In this document: positions 30,952 to 37,296 of the stretch, in pieces
How the letters are laid out: each line of letters begins with the position of its first letter
Numbering within the stretch: position 1 is the stretch's first letter
Source of the DNA: a virus
Virus record (IMG/VR): IMGVR_UViG_3300005613_000171
Location: 1-39,684 of that record
Direction: 5' to 3' (one strand)
DNA length: 39,684 nt
Translations under genes and position numbers: made by a program
The notes under the pieces: generated by a model
Told to the model about the DNA's origin: nothing
The model's input: the letters and a program-made list of their open reading frames with translations, nothing else
The model's database searches: none

Positions 30952-31866
30952 ATGTCAAAAGAAGATGATTTAGAAAACAAATTAAAAAACTTAGAGGTTG
31001 AAATGGAAGAATATAAATCTACAGAAGAATACACAGCTATTAAAAAACTAGAGAAGATGGGTATCCAGCCTTCAGAAGTTATTAATCTTGCTAAAACACT
31101 AGAGAAAAGCAAACCAATAGAAAACGTACATTATAAAATAGGTAAAAGTAAAGTTAAATATGTTGCTTTTGGAGATACACATATTGGTAATAAAAATTAT
31201 AAACCACATATTATGACACATATTGGTAAGCTTGCTAAAAAAGATGATATAGATTTCGTTGCTTGCACAGGAGACATTCTTGATGGTTGGTACCAAAACA
31301 GGCCACAATCATTATTTGAACAAAACGCTATAGGATTAGACCAACAACTTAATATGGCAACTAAAGAATTAAGCAAACTACCTAAAGATAAACCAGTATT
31401 TTTTATTACAGGAAACCATACTTATAATACTTATATGAGAGGAGCAGGAATAGAAGTAGGACCTAAAATAGTTGATATGATGAAAAACAAAGGCTTTGAC
31501 AACTTTCATTATCTCGGGAATGGAGAAGGTGATATTATTTTAAACAACGGAAGCACTATTAAAATGCTTCACCCTGATGGTGGAACAGCTTACGCTATTA
31601 GTTATCGTAGTCAAAAAATAGCTGAAAGCCTTACTGGTGGAGAAAAACCGGAAGTATTATTAATAGGCCACTTTCACAAGGCAGAATACATTTTTTATAG
31701 AAACATTCATATTTTCCAAACAGGAACACTCGAAGGTCAAACAAAGTTTATGAGAGGAAAACACATTCCTGCTCATACAGGTTTTTGGGTTATAGAAATG
31801 CTTGGAAAACATAAGAACAGACAAATAGATGCAGTGAAACCAATGTTTATACCTAAATACGATTAA
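30952..31866 (+). CDS. Calcineurin-like metallophosphoesterase (304 aa)
   Basis: All hallmark motifs are present: GDTHIG (74-79), GDILDG (107-112), GNHTYN (154-159), LHPDG (206-210) and GHFHKA (239-244). A roughly 65-residue helical N-terminus precedes the fold. The family includes Mre11/SbcD nucleases and phage phosphatases. No SMC-like partner is encoded, so it may be a stand-alone DNA nuclease or a phosphodiesterase that removes a signal nucleotide. It has its own shared-class promoter. The next gene starts after 2 bases. Confidence 0.9.
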   Translation: MSKEDDLENKLKNLEVEMEEYKSTEEYTAIKKLEKMGIQPSEVINLAKTLEKSKPIENVHYKIGKSKVKYVAFGDTHIGNKNYKPHIMTHIGKLAKKDDIDFVACTGDILDGWYQNRPQSLFEQNAIGLDQQLNMATKELSKLPKDKPVFFITGNHTYNTYMRGAGIEVGPKIVDMMKNKGFDNFHYLGNGEGDIILNNGSTIKMLHPDGGTAYAISYRSQKIAESLTGGEKPEVLLIGHFHKAEYIFYRNIHIFQTGTLEGQTKFMRGKHIPAHTGFWVIEMLGKHKNRQIDAVKPMFIPKYD

Positions 31867-31868
31867 AA

Positions 31869-32150
31869 ATGCAGGATAAATCAATTGATGATAAAATAGT
31901 TAAAGTTGATAGGAAAAATGCTATTGATTCTATGTATAGAGCATTAAAGGTTTATCATAAACAAGAAAAACAAATTCTTAATGCTAAAGCACAAATAGTT
32001 AATTTCTTGAATGATGCTCAAATGTATGAATCACTTGGTTTCAGGGTAGATTATTTCTTCAATAAAGATACAGGTAGTTATACTTTTACATACCAAGAAA
32101 AGGATAAAATAGGTTTTAAACCACGAAAATACTTCATAACAGAAGCTTGA
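31869..32150 (+). CDS. Hypothetical protein (93 aa)
   Basis: Not recognised. Begins with helices (VDRKNAIDSMYRALKVYHKQ, EKQILNAKAQIVNFLND), then a beta hairpin (FRVDYFFNKDTGSYTFTYQE) and the end GFKPRKYFITEA. No membrane segment. It is closely coupled to the metallophosphoesterase, so the two may work together. Confidence 0.7.
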   Translation: MQDKSIDDKIVKVDRKNAIDSMYRALKVYHKQEKQILNAKAQIVNFLNDAQMYESLGFRVDYFFNKDTGSYTFTYQEKDKIGFKPRKYFITEA

Positions 32151-32182
32151 GAGAGTAAAGAAGGATTTGAAGAGCATAAAAA

Positions 32183-32662
32183 ATGAAAAAAGCATTAATA
32201 GGAATAATAGCAGCAACATTATTAACTAATTGTTCTAATAATAATTATTTAGGAACACATACAAATGTTGATTTTAGACAAAAAGATAAAAGATTACACG
32301 CAGGAGTTAGCGCAGTATTAATGCCGACATTTGATGCAGCATATTTATTAACAATGCCGGAAATGAATAAAGATAAAAGATTATTATTATCTTATGCTTC
32401 AACATTAGGAGTAGGAGCTAGTAAAGAATTATATGATAAATACTTTGGCAATACTGGTTATAGTTATTTAGATATGGAAGCTAACGTGTATGGTGCTACA
32501 ACTGGTTTAATTGTTACTCCTTTTCTTGATAGATTCTTTAAGTATGTTTTTAGTAAAACAGTTGATGGTGGTATTAGAAAAGAAATTAATAAAGAGAAAA
32601 AGAAGCTTGATAATATTGAAGATAAACTTGAAGAAATGAAGAAGATGCTTGAAGATGACTAA
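32183..32662 (+). CDS. Putative lipoprotein, YfiM/DUF2279-like (159 aa)
   Basis: MKKALIGIIAATLLTNC reads as a signal peptide with a lipid-attachment Cys at residue 17, although Asn at -1 is unusual. After it, DKRLHAGVSAVLMP, ASTLGVGASKELYDKYFG and YLDMEANVYGATTGLIVTP follow the pattern of YfiM-type proteins, in which a predicted helical membrane-associated domain precedes a Lys/Glu-rich coiled coil (here residues 130-159). Surface or membrane location is implied. Function unknown in viruses; superinfection exclusion or lysis are guesses. Confidence 0.65.
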   Translation: MKKALIGIIAATLLTNCSNNNYLGTHTNVDFRQKDKRLHAGVSAVLMPTFDAAYLLTMPEMNKDKRLLLSYASTLGVGASKELYDKYFGNTGYSYLDMEANVYGATTGLIVTPFLDRFFKYVFSKTVDGGIRKEINKEKKKLDNIEDKLEEMKKMLEDD

Positions 32663-33134
32663 TAGAATAAGAAGCAATCTTGAACGACAAGCTAAAAGAA
32701 ACCTTGAAAAAGATGAAACAATTATGAAAATGAGCAAACACCACAACCTATGTGACCTTGTGAAAAAAAGGTTTGAAGAAAAAGGAAGAGGAAAATGTTA
32801 TAAAATTGTTCGTGAAGAACAAGAGTATGGTATGCAAAGAGTTAAGCATAATGGTATGCCTATAATAGGTGAGTGTGATGATTTCGCTTTACATGTTGGT
32901 AGTAATGGTAAGCGGTATTTGTATGTTGTAGAGGTTAAGAGTTCTAATACTAGAAAAGGAAGACGTAAAGCTTATTTGCAATTAGCTAAAGATAGTGTTC
33001 ATTATAAGCAATTATTTAAAGCTGATAAAGTGTTTGCTTTTTATGCTCATGGTTATCGTGATGATAAGAAGGGAACCAGGATTAATTATCGTTATGTTCC
33101 GCAATCTAGGCTTGAACAAATCATAATAAAATAA
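32655..33134 (+). CDS. PD-(D/E)xK-like nuclease (159 aa)
   Basis: The ATG at 32655 overlaps the previous stop by 8 bases; an upstream TTG is less likely. The core reads GECDDFALHVG (72-82) and LYVVEVKSSNTR (89-100), giving the acidic-then-ExK pattern of the PD-(D/E)xK fold, followed by a Gln-containing helix (AYLQLAKD). Such proteins act as recombination, repair or restriction nucleases. Basic N-terminus (RSNLERQAKRNLEKD) may bind DNA. The end of this gene is followed by T-tracts and a new promoter. Confidence 0.75.
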   Translation: MTNRIRSNLERQAKRNLEKDETIMKMSKHHNLCDLVKKRFEEKGRGKCYKIVREEQEYGMQRVKHNGMPIIGECDDFALHVGSNGKRYLYVVEVKSSNTRKGRRKAYLQLAKDSVHYKQLFKADKVFAFYAHGYRDDKKGTRINYRYVPQSRLEQIIIK

Positions 33135-33138
33135 GTAA

Positions 33139-33175
33139 TTTTTCTTTCAGTTTATTTATAAAGGACTTCTTTTTT
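33139..33175 (+). terminator. T-rich terminator region
   Basis: Two T-rich runs (33139-33148 and 33167-33175) follow the nuclease stop and precede the next promoter. No hairpin. Confidence 0.5.
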
Positions 33176-33184
33176 GATAATTCA

Positions 33185-33230
33185 TTTATATATTATATAT
33201 ACAAAAGTATATAAACATTTATATAGTAGT
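33185..33230 (+). promoter_or_regulatory. Archaeal-type promoter of the microprotein/macro-domain operon
   Basis: AGTATATAAACATTTATATA then GTAGTT (33206-33230) belongs to the shared TATATAAA class. Sequence upstream (TATATATTATATATACAAA type) parallels the 4851 promoter. Confidence 0.72.
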
Positions 33231-33246
33231 TATGGTATTATTAGTA

Positions 33247-33278
33247 TTGTGATAAACACAAATCACAAAGGAGGTCAA
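33247..33278 (+). promoter_or_regulatory. Leader hairpin next to a strong ribosome site
   Basis: TTGTGAT (33247-33253) pairs with ATCACAA (33262-33268), directly followed by AAGGAGGTCAA. The same arrangement, hairpin then GGAGGTCAA, occurs ahead of the gene at 1308. It may set RNA stability or control translation. Confidence 0.5.
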
Positions 33279-33283
33279 ACAAA

Positions 33284-33418
33284 ATGAAAATAGATAATAA
33301 AGAAGATTTAAAAGAATTAAGTAATGACGAATTATACAAAGAATTTAGACAAGTAAAATGGAATAGTGTTGAATACAAAATGATTATACATGAAATTGTA
33401 AGGCGAAAAGGTGATTAA
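33284..33418 (+). CDS. Microprotein (44 aa)
   Basis: Excellent ribosome site (AAGGAGGTCAA). Charged and helical (KEDLKELSNDELYKEFRQVK), ends VRRKGD. First gene of its operon, so probably highly expressed. Not recognised; small early viral proteins of this kind often bind and inhibit host factors, but there is no direct evidence here. Confidence 0.65.
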   Translation: MKIDNKEDLKELSNDELYKEFRQVKWNSVEYKMIIHEIVRRKGD

Positions 33419-33421
33419 AAA

Positions 33422-33544
33422 ATGAAAGAGAATAAAATAATACCTATTAGAATAGTTAAAAGTTATACAGGCGAACAAATTGATGAGGATTTAATTTTTC
33501 AAATGTATAAAGAATTGCAAGAATATTATAACAAGGTGGAATAA
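33422..33544 (+). CDS. Microprotein (40 aa)
   Basis: Starts 3 bases after the previous stop, with AAAGGTGAT upstream. Sequence KENKIIPIRIVKSYTGEQID then helical DLIFQMYKELQEYYNKVE. Beta hairpin plus helix is the likely shape. Not recognised. Confidence 0.6.
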   Translation: MKENKIIPIRIVKSYTGEQIDEDLIFQMYKELQEYYNKVE

Positions 33545-33546
33545 AA

Positions 33547-33663
33547 ATGAATGTAACAAATAAACAAATTACTCTTAATGAGTTACTTAGTATAAGTAAA
33601 GAAGTGACAAGGGTATTAATATCTAATAGTGATGTTAATACTTTTAGGATAGATTTTAATTAA
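33547..33663 (+). CDS. Microprotein (38 aa)
   Basis: Starts 2 bases after the preceding stop, with AAGGTGG ahead. Reads NKQITLNELLSISKEVTRVL then ISNSDVNTFRIDFN. No family recognised. Its place in a run of short, well-spaced genes with good ribosome sites supports it. Confidence 0.55.
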   Translation: MNVTNKQITLNELLSISKEVTRVLISNSDVNTFRIDFN

Positions 33664-33680
33664 AATAAAGGTGGTTTAAT

Positions 33681-33881
33681 ATGGATTATGAAAAAGAACT
33701 AAATATGGAACTTAAAAAGAAAAAATTATTTTTTTGTTTTGAGAAAGTAAAGAATACTAAGTTTTTTTGTTTATATAAGATTTGTGAAAATAATAATAAG
33801 AGTTTAGTTTATGGTTGTGAGAATATTGATAGTTTGTATAAATTCTTATTTATATTATTGCAACATTATAATTTAAAATAA
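33681..33881 (+). CDS. Hypothetical small protein (66 aa)
   Basis: AAAGGTGG precedes the ATG. Contains a Lys-rich start, aromatic strands (KKLFFCFEKVKNTKFFCLYK) and a helical hydrophobic end (IDSLYKFLFILLQHYNLK). Three cysteines but no zinc-site spacing. Possibly membrane-associated through its end. Not recognised. Confidence 0.6.
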   Translation: MDYEKELNMELKKKKLFFCFEKVKNTKFFCLYKICENNNKSLVYGCENIDSLYKFLFILLQHYNLK

Positions 33882-33893
33882 GGAGTTAATAAA

Positions 33894-35039
33894 ATGAGCA
33901 AAACAATAATAATATGCGACAAAAACAAAGAACTAATAAAAAAAGTAAAAAAACTAATAAAAGAAAACAAAAAAAACAAAGCAGAAATAACACTAAAAGC
34001 ACACAATATGGACATACTAAAATGTAAAAAGAAATACCCAAACGCTAAAATAGTAACAGCAAGTAATCCTAGTTTTAATGCAAGAGGAGGACTAGACCTA
34101 ATACTAAAAAATATGTATCCAACCGAGTGGGAACAAGCAAAAGAATTTAATTTCACAGATAACTTATTTTTTACAATAAGTGTTAACAAATATATTAAAT
34201 CAACAAAGAAGATAATACAACGAGCATTAATAGGAATATACGCATACAGACACATACACGATTTTATATTAACAGGAATAGGAACAGCAATAGGCGGATT
34301 AAAAGAAAACGATTTTATTAATGAATTACAAAAAATATTAAACAATAACCTAAAAAGGAGTGACCTAAAAGGGTGTAACCTAAAAGGGAGTGACCTAAAA
34401 GGGAGTGACCTAAGCGAGAGTGACCTAAGCGAGAGTAACCTAAGATGGAGTAACCTAAGCGAGAGTGACCTAAGATGGAGTAACCTAAGCAAGAGTGACC
34501 TAAGATGGAGTAACCTAAGCAAGAGTAACCTAAGCAAGAGTGACCTAAGATGGAGTAACCTAAGCAAGAGTAACCTAAGCGAGAGTAACCTAAGCAAGAG
34601 TGACCTAAGATGGAGTAACCTAAGCAAGAGTAACCTAAGCGAGAGTAACCTAAGCGAGAGTGACCTAAGCGAGAGTAACCTAAGCGAGAGTAAAAACTTC
34701 CCAAACAACAATCACAAATTCTTAAAAGACTTCAAAAAAACAAACAAAGGATACATAGTATACAAAGCCTTCGGAAACACGTTTTACACAGCACCAAAAG
34801 AATGGAAATTAAAAAAAGATAGTATAATAACAGAAATATGCAACCCAAACAAACAAAACGAGTGCGGTTGCGGAGTAAACTTTGGAACACTAAACTGGAT
34901 AAAAGAAAACCTAGAAAAAGAAAACATCGAAGTATGGGAATGCTTATTATTATTTGAAGATATGATAAACCTATGTGTGCCATACAATTATGACGGGAAA
35001 GCAAGATGTGAGAAACTAAAATTAATCAAAAAGGTGTAA
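33894..35039 (+). CDS. Macro-domain-like protein fused to pentapeptide repeats and a C-terminal domain (381 aa)
   Basis: Three parts. Residues 1-150 look like a macro (ADP-ribose-binding) domain: KIVTASNPSFNARGGLD parallels the N-x-G-GG-D loop, and FILTGIGTAIGGLKENDF parallels the second phosphate loop. Residues 156-265 are 22 perfect pentapeptide repeats of the S-(D/N)-L-x-x type, which fold as a right-handed beta helix. Residues 270-381 (GYIVYKAFGNTFYTAPKEW; NECGCGVNFGTLNWI; VPYNYDGKARCEKLKL) resemble a domain, perhaps DUF5758, found after pentapeptide repeats in viral proteins. Possible role: removing or binding ADP-ribose made by host defence. The macro call is moderate. Confidence 0.75.
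   Translation: MSKTIIICDKNKELIKKVKKLIKENKKNKAEITLKAHNMDILKCKKKYPNAKIVTASNPSFNARGGLDLILKNMYPTEWEQAKEFNFTDNLFFTISVNKYIKSTKKIIQRALIGIYAYRHIHDFILTGIGTAIGGLKENDFINELQKILNNNLKRSDLKGCNLKGSDLKGSDLSESDLSESNLRWSNLSESDLRWSNLSKSDLRWSNLSKSNLSKSDLRWSNLSKSNLSESNLSKSDLRWSNLSKSNLSESNLSESDLSESNLSESKNFPNNNHKFLKDFKKTNKGYIVYKAFGNTFYTAPKEWKLKKDSIITEICNPNKQNECGCGVNFGTLNWIKENLEKENIEVWECLLLFEDMINLCVPYNYDGKARCEKLKLIKKV
34359..34688 (+). repeat. 22 tandem 15-bp units encoding pentapeptide repeats
   Basis: The unit AGTGACCTAAGCGAG and close variants (AGTAACCTAAGCAAG, AGTGACCTAAGATGG) recur without interruption. Codons are nearly identical between units, so the array expanded recently. A larger period of about 60 bases is also visible in the second half. 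Both antisense frames stay open through it, which creates false Leu/Arg-rich reading frames. Confidence 0.95.
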
Positions 35040-35044
35040 TGAAA

Positions 35045-35131
35045 ATGAATAAACAAGAAATAATAAATGAACTAAAAAAAATGTGTTGGGAATGTCAAAA
35101 AATAGATAGGAAACAAGAAAATGAATATTAA
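35045..35131 (+). CDS. Microprotein (28 aa)
   Basis: Starts 5 bases after the macro-domain gene, with AAGGTG upstream in its last codons. Helical, with a CWEC pair (NELKKMCWECQKIDRKQENE). Overlaps the primase start by 11 bases, so it may serve mainly for translational coupling. Confidence 0.45.
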   Translation: MNKQEIINELKKMCWECQKIDRKQENEY

Positions 35132-36005
35132 ATTATTAGAAAAATTTTGGAATTGGTTACGAACTGATTATCCTAGAGATTCTTATACAGAGATAAAACT
35201 GATGAATATTGAAGATGATAGGTTGTATAAACAGGTTCAATGCTTTCAAGAAGAACATGATATAGTTATTAGAAAAAATTGTCAGTTTTTTATTAAAGAA
35301 TTTAAAGATTTATGGCAAATATTAAATTATAAAGCAGGAATTTTTGATAAATATTCTAAAATATGTTATTCAATTTCGCCTAAGTTTTTTGATGAAAAAG
35401 GAGATATATCAGGCAAATATGACCATATGAAAATAGCTGATATGATTTTTTTAGACATAGAAAAAATAGAACATTCGTCATTAACTGAAGAAGATGAACC
35501 TTTCATAAAACAATTCATTAATAATGTAATGGATAGATTAAGACAATATGGTTTAACAAAACCTGTAGTAGTTCATAGTGGTGGAGGGTATCATTTGTTG
35601 TATAAAGTTAAACGAATGAAATTTGATAAAGGTAGAAAATTAGGATATAAACAATTTATATCTGAATTAGAATTTTTAAACTCAAAATTGTATAAAATTG
35701 ACCACTGTGTGGATTTGAGTCGTTGCATTGGATTACCAGAGACCTTTAATAATAAACGTGGTAAAAAAGTAACTATAATAGGACCTATTCCAAAAGAACC
35801 AATTGATGATTATTATATTAAGAGTAAAAGAATGGATTTAATAAAAAAATTAGAAAAACAATTAAAAGGAAGAAAAATCGACACAGGAAGTAATGAGTAT
35901 TTTGCTGGCTATGTTGATGGTTGGAATGATAGAGAAGCAAAAGTAAAACATAGTGAAAGTGATTGGGAAGAATTAATGTCTGAAGAAGATAGAAAATTGA
36001 GGTAA
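35121..36005 (+). CDS. Archaeo-eukaryotic-type primase (AEP), stand-alone (294 aa)
   Basis: Motif I is MIFLDIEKI (D112, E114), motif II is VVHSGGGYHLLYK (H158), and motif III is HCVDLSRCIGLPETFNNKRG (D198), the order of the AEP catalytic core. The GGGYH and LPxTxNxK phrases are typical of prim-pol enzymes from viruses and plasmids. No helicase or zinc domain is fused. N-terminal 100 residues and a short charged C-terminus are unassigned. A second primase is fused to a helicase at 37289. This one may prime a different strand or act as a polymerase. Confidence 0.85.
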   Translation: MNIKLLEKFWNWLRTDYPRDSYTEIKLMNIEDDRLYKQVQCFQEEHDIVIRKNCQFFIKEFKDLWQILNYKAGIFDKYSKICYSISPKFFDEKGDISGKYDHMKIADMIFLDIEKIEHSSLTEEDEPFIKQFINNVMDRLRQYGLTKPVVVHSGGGYHLLYKVKRMKFDKGRKLGYKQFISELEFLNSKLYKIDHCVDLSRCIGLPETFNNKRGKKVTIIGPIPKEPIDDYYIKSKRMDLIKKLEKQLKGRKIDTGSNEYFAGYVDGWNDREAKVKHSESDWEELMSEEDRKLR

Positions 36006-36010
36006 TAAGA

Positions 36011-36178
36011 ATGAGTGAACAAATACACATAATAAAAAAAGAAAAACAAAACAGTTACGAGCACGGAAAAGCTGGTAATCGTGTGAAAATATATTATGAC
36101 GACGTTAAAAAACTAGAACAACAACTAAAAGAGATTAAAGAAATGGAAAAACGAATGGAGGAACATCAAAATGCATAA
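36011..36178 (+). CDS. Small coiled-coil protein (55 aa)
   Basis: Begins with a short beta/charged part (HIIKKEKQNSYEHGKAGNRV) followed by a single long helix (DDVKKLEQQLKEIKEMEKRM). GAGGTAA upstream. Overlaps the next start by 8 bases. Function unknown. Confidence 0.6.
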   Translation: MSEQIHIIKKEKQNSYEHGKAGNRVKIYYDDVKKLEQQLKEIKEMEKRMEEHQNA

Positions 36179-36380
36179 AAAAATTAACAGTATAACAATA
36201 AATAACATAATAGAAAGACATCAAAAACCCGAAAATAATACGTATAGCGCGAAGTTTCAATCTTACGGATATGATAAATATTACGCGGCGTTTATAGAAA
36301 CAAAAAACAAAACATACCTATTTGTAAGAGATATTTTTGATGATGATAAATATAGATGTTTAAAGGTGTATGAAAAATGA
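36171..36380 (+). CDS. Hypothetical small protein (69 aa)
   Basis: A GGAGG site lies 10 bases upstream inside the previous gene. Alternating strands (TYSAKFQSYGYDKYYAAFIE; KTYLFVRDIFDDDKYRCLKV) suggest a small beta sheet. Overlaps the next start by 4 bases. Not recognised. Confidence 0.6.
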   Translation: MHKKINSITINNIIERHQKPENNTYSAKFQSYGYDKYYAAFIETKNKTYLFVRDIFDDDKYRCLKVYEK

Positions 36381-36673
36381 ATAAATGTAAAAAATGTGGA
36401 AAGAATTATCCTGCTCTAATGTTTTTTAGATTTGATAAAGGTATTTATTTACCAAAACATTTTCAAATACAAAAAGCGGATGAAGAGGATATAAAAAAAG
36501 AAGTAATGAGAACATCAGAGATAATAAATGAATGGGATAACAAAATTATTTGTCAATCATGTCTTAACCATTTAAAAGAAATGATAGCGATAGATGATTA
36601 CAAAATTAGAAACTGTGAGCACTTAAACATAAAAGGAGCACATGTTCCACATGTAACAATATTAAACGGGTGA
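36377..36673 (+). CDS. Zinc-ribbon protein (98 aa)
   Basis: CKKCGKNYPALMF at the N-terminus and CQSCLNHL in the second half give two CxxC knuckles about 55 residues apart. The section between is helical (ADEEDIKKEVMRTSEIINEW). A late His/Cys cluster (CEHLNIKGAHVPH) may add a second site. DNA or RNA binding is likely by type, target unknown. Confidence 0.65.
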   Translation: MNKCKKCGKNYPALMFFRFDKGIYLPKHFQIQKADEEDIKKEVMRTSEIINEWDNKIICQSCLNHLKEMIAIDDYKIRNCEHLNIKGAHVPHVTILNG

Positions 36674-36678
36674 AAACA

Positions 36679-36774
36679 ATGGTTAATTATAAAAAAAGAT
36701 GCAAAAAATGCAACAAATGGTTTATACCCACAAATGCTTTAATGAAGTATTGTAATCAATGTATTAAGAGGTAA
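36679..36774 (+). CDS. Zinc-finger microprotein (31 aa)
   Basis: Only 31 residues, with CKKC and CNQC spaced about 15 apart (RCKKCNKWFIPTNALMKYCN). A minimal treble-clef or zinc-ribbon unit. The GGTGA site before the ATG overlaps the previous stop. It could be a complete metal-binding peptide or a fragment of a larger ancestor. Confidence 0.6.
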   Translation: MVNYKKRCKKCNKWFIPTNALMKYCNQCIKR

Positions 36775-36776
36775 AA

Positions 36777-36941
36777 ATGGTAGAAGTGAACGAATTTCAA
36801 AAAGGAGAAAAACACATGTTAAGAAAAATAATAATGCTGTGCAATCATCATAAAAAAATTAACAAATTACAACAAGCATTAAGTAACATGTTAATACAAT
36901 ATGATGAAATTTTTAACGATGAATATTTACAAAAATATTAA
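36777..36941 (+). CDS. Hypothetical small protein (54 aa)
   Basis: Starts 2 bases after the preceding stop with AGAGGT upstream. Another start (ATG 36816) after AAAGGAG would give a 41-residue form (LRKIIMLCNHHKKINKLQQA), and its ribosome site is better. Helical, no family recognised. Last gene before the structured intergenic region. Confidence 0.5.
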   Translation: MVEVNEFQKGEKHMLRKIIMLCNHHKKINKLQQALSNMLIQYDEIFNDEYLQKY

Positions 36942-36942
36942 T

Positions 36943-37027
36943 TCAAGAAACCAGTAAAGGAAACTCTCCAAATATTATACACAGGATTGACCTCCGTGCT
37001 AATTATTTCTTTCCTTTATTGGCTTGA
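36943..37027 (+). ncRNA. Large imperfect hairpin, candidate non-coding RNA
   Basis: CCAGTAAAGGAAA (36951-36963) pairs with TTTCCTTTATTGG (37010-37022), 13 bp with one G-U. TCAAG (36943-36947) pairs with CTTGA (37023-37027) beyond a 3-base bulge. Inside are AAAT/ATTT and ATTA/TAAT pairs and a tip with CAC-AGG / CCT-GTG. The tip exposes TTGACCTCC (36987-36995), exactly complementary to GGAGGTCAA ahead of the genes at 1308 and 33284. A terminator or replication-origin hairpin is also possible. Structure is visible; role is inference. Confidence 0.5.
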
Positions 37028-37030
37028 TAA

Positions 37031-37066
37031 TATATATTTTAGTATATAAAAATATTTAAACTAGTA
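37031..37066 (+). promoter_or_regulatory. Archaeal-type promoter of the primase-helicase operon
   Basis: AGTATATAAAAATATTTAAA then CTAGTA (37041-37066), the same element as at 30899. Starts immediately after the large hairpin. Confidence 0.75.
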
Positions 37067-37081
37067 ATTTTTAAATAATAA

Positions 37082-37102
37082 TATAATTCGAATGGAATTA
37101 TA
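37082..37102. promoter_or_regulatory. Perfect 8-bp inverted repeat, candidate operator
   Basis: TATAATTC (37082-37089) and GAATTATA (37095-37102) flank GAATG, just after the expected transcription start of the primase-helicase promoter. Location suits a repressor site or replication initiator site. No regulator gene was identified. Confidence 0.45.
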
Positions 37103-37119
37103 AATTTGAGGTAATAAGA

Positions 37120-37296
37120 TTGGATGATTTATTAATATATAAAGATGAGGATGATTCTAAAAAAACAATATATTGTAAAATAACAAATATTGGTTTATCA
37201 TCAATACAATTTATGACCTCACATTCTAACATTATAACTATACCTATGAACAGAGTTATTAAAATAAAACAGAAAGAGGGGTCTGCGAATGAATAA
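37120..37296 (+). CDS. Small beta-rich protein with TTG start (58 aa)
   Basis: There is no in-frame ATG near the beginning. TTG 37120 has GAGGT 7 bases upstream and gives DDLLIYKDEDDSKKTIYCKI then TNIGLSSIQFMTSHSNIITI and PMNRVIKIKQKEG. Strand pattern resembles a small SH3/Sm-like barrel (k-I-x-n-I ... I-x-I-P ... V-x-x-I). Overlaps the primase-helicase start by 8 bases, implying coupled translation and a replication role. The rare start may keep its level low. Confidence 0.65.
   Translation: MDDLLIYKDEDDSKKTIYCKITNIGLSSIQFMTSHSNIITIPMNRVIKIKQKEGSANE

Noticed and set aside
34359-34688. CRISPR array
   Set aside because: The repeats are contiguous 15-bp coding units without spacers.
33866-34711. 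281-residue Leu/Arg-rich reading frame on the minus strand, and a second one at 34318-34704
   Set aside because: Both are open only because the 15-bp coding repeat has no stops in antisense frames; they are low complexity and have no ribosome site.
36943-37027. tRNA gene
   Set aside because: No cloverleaf with T-arm consensus or CCA-side acceptor; it is one long hairpin.
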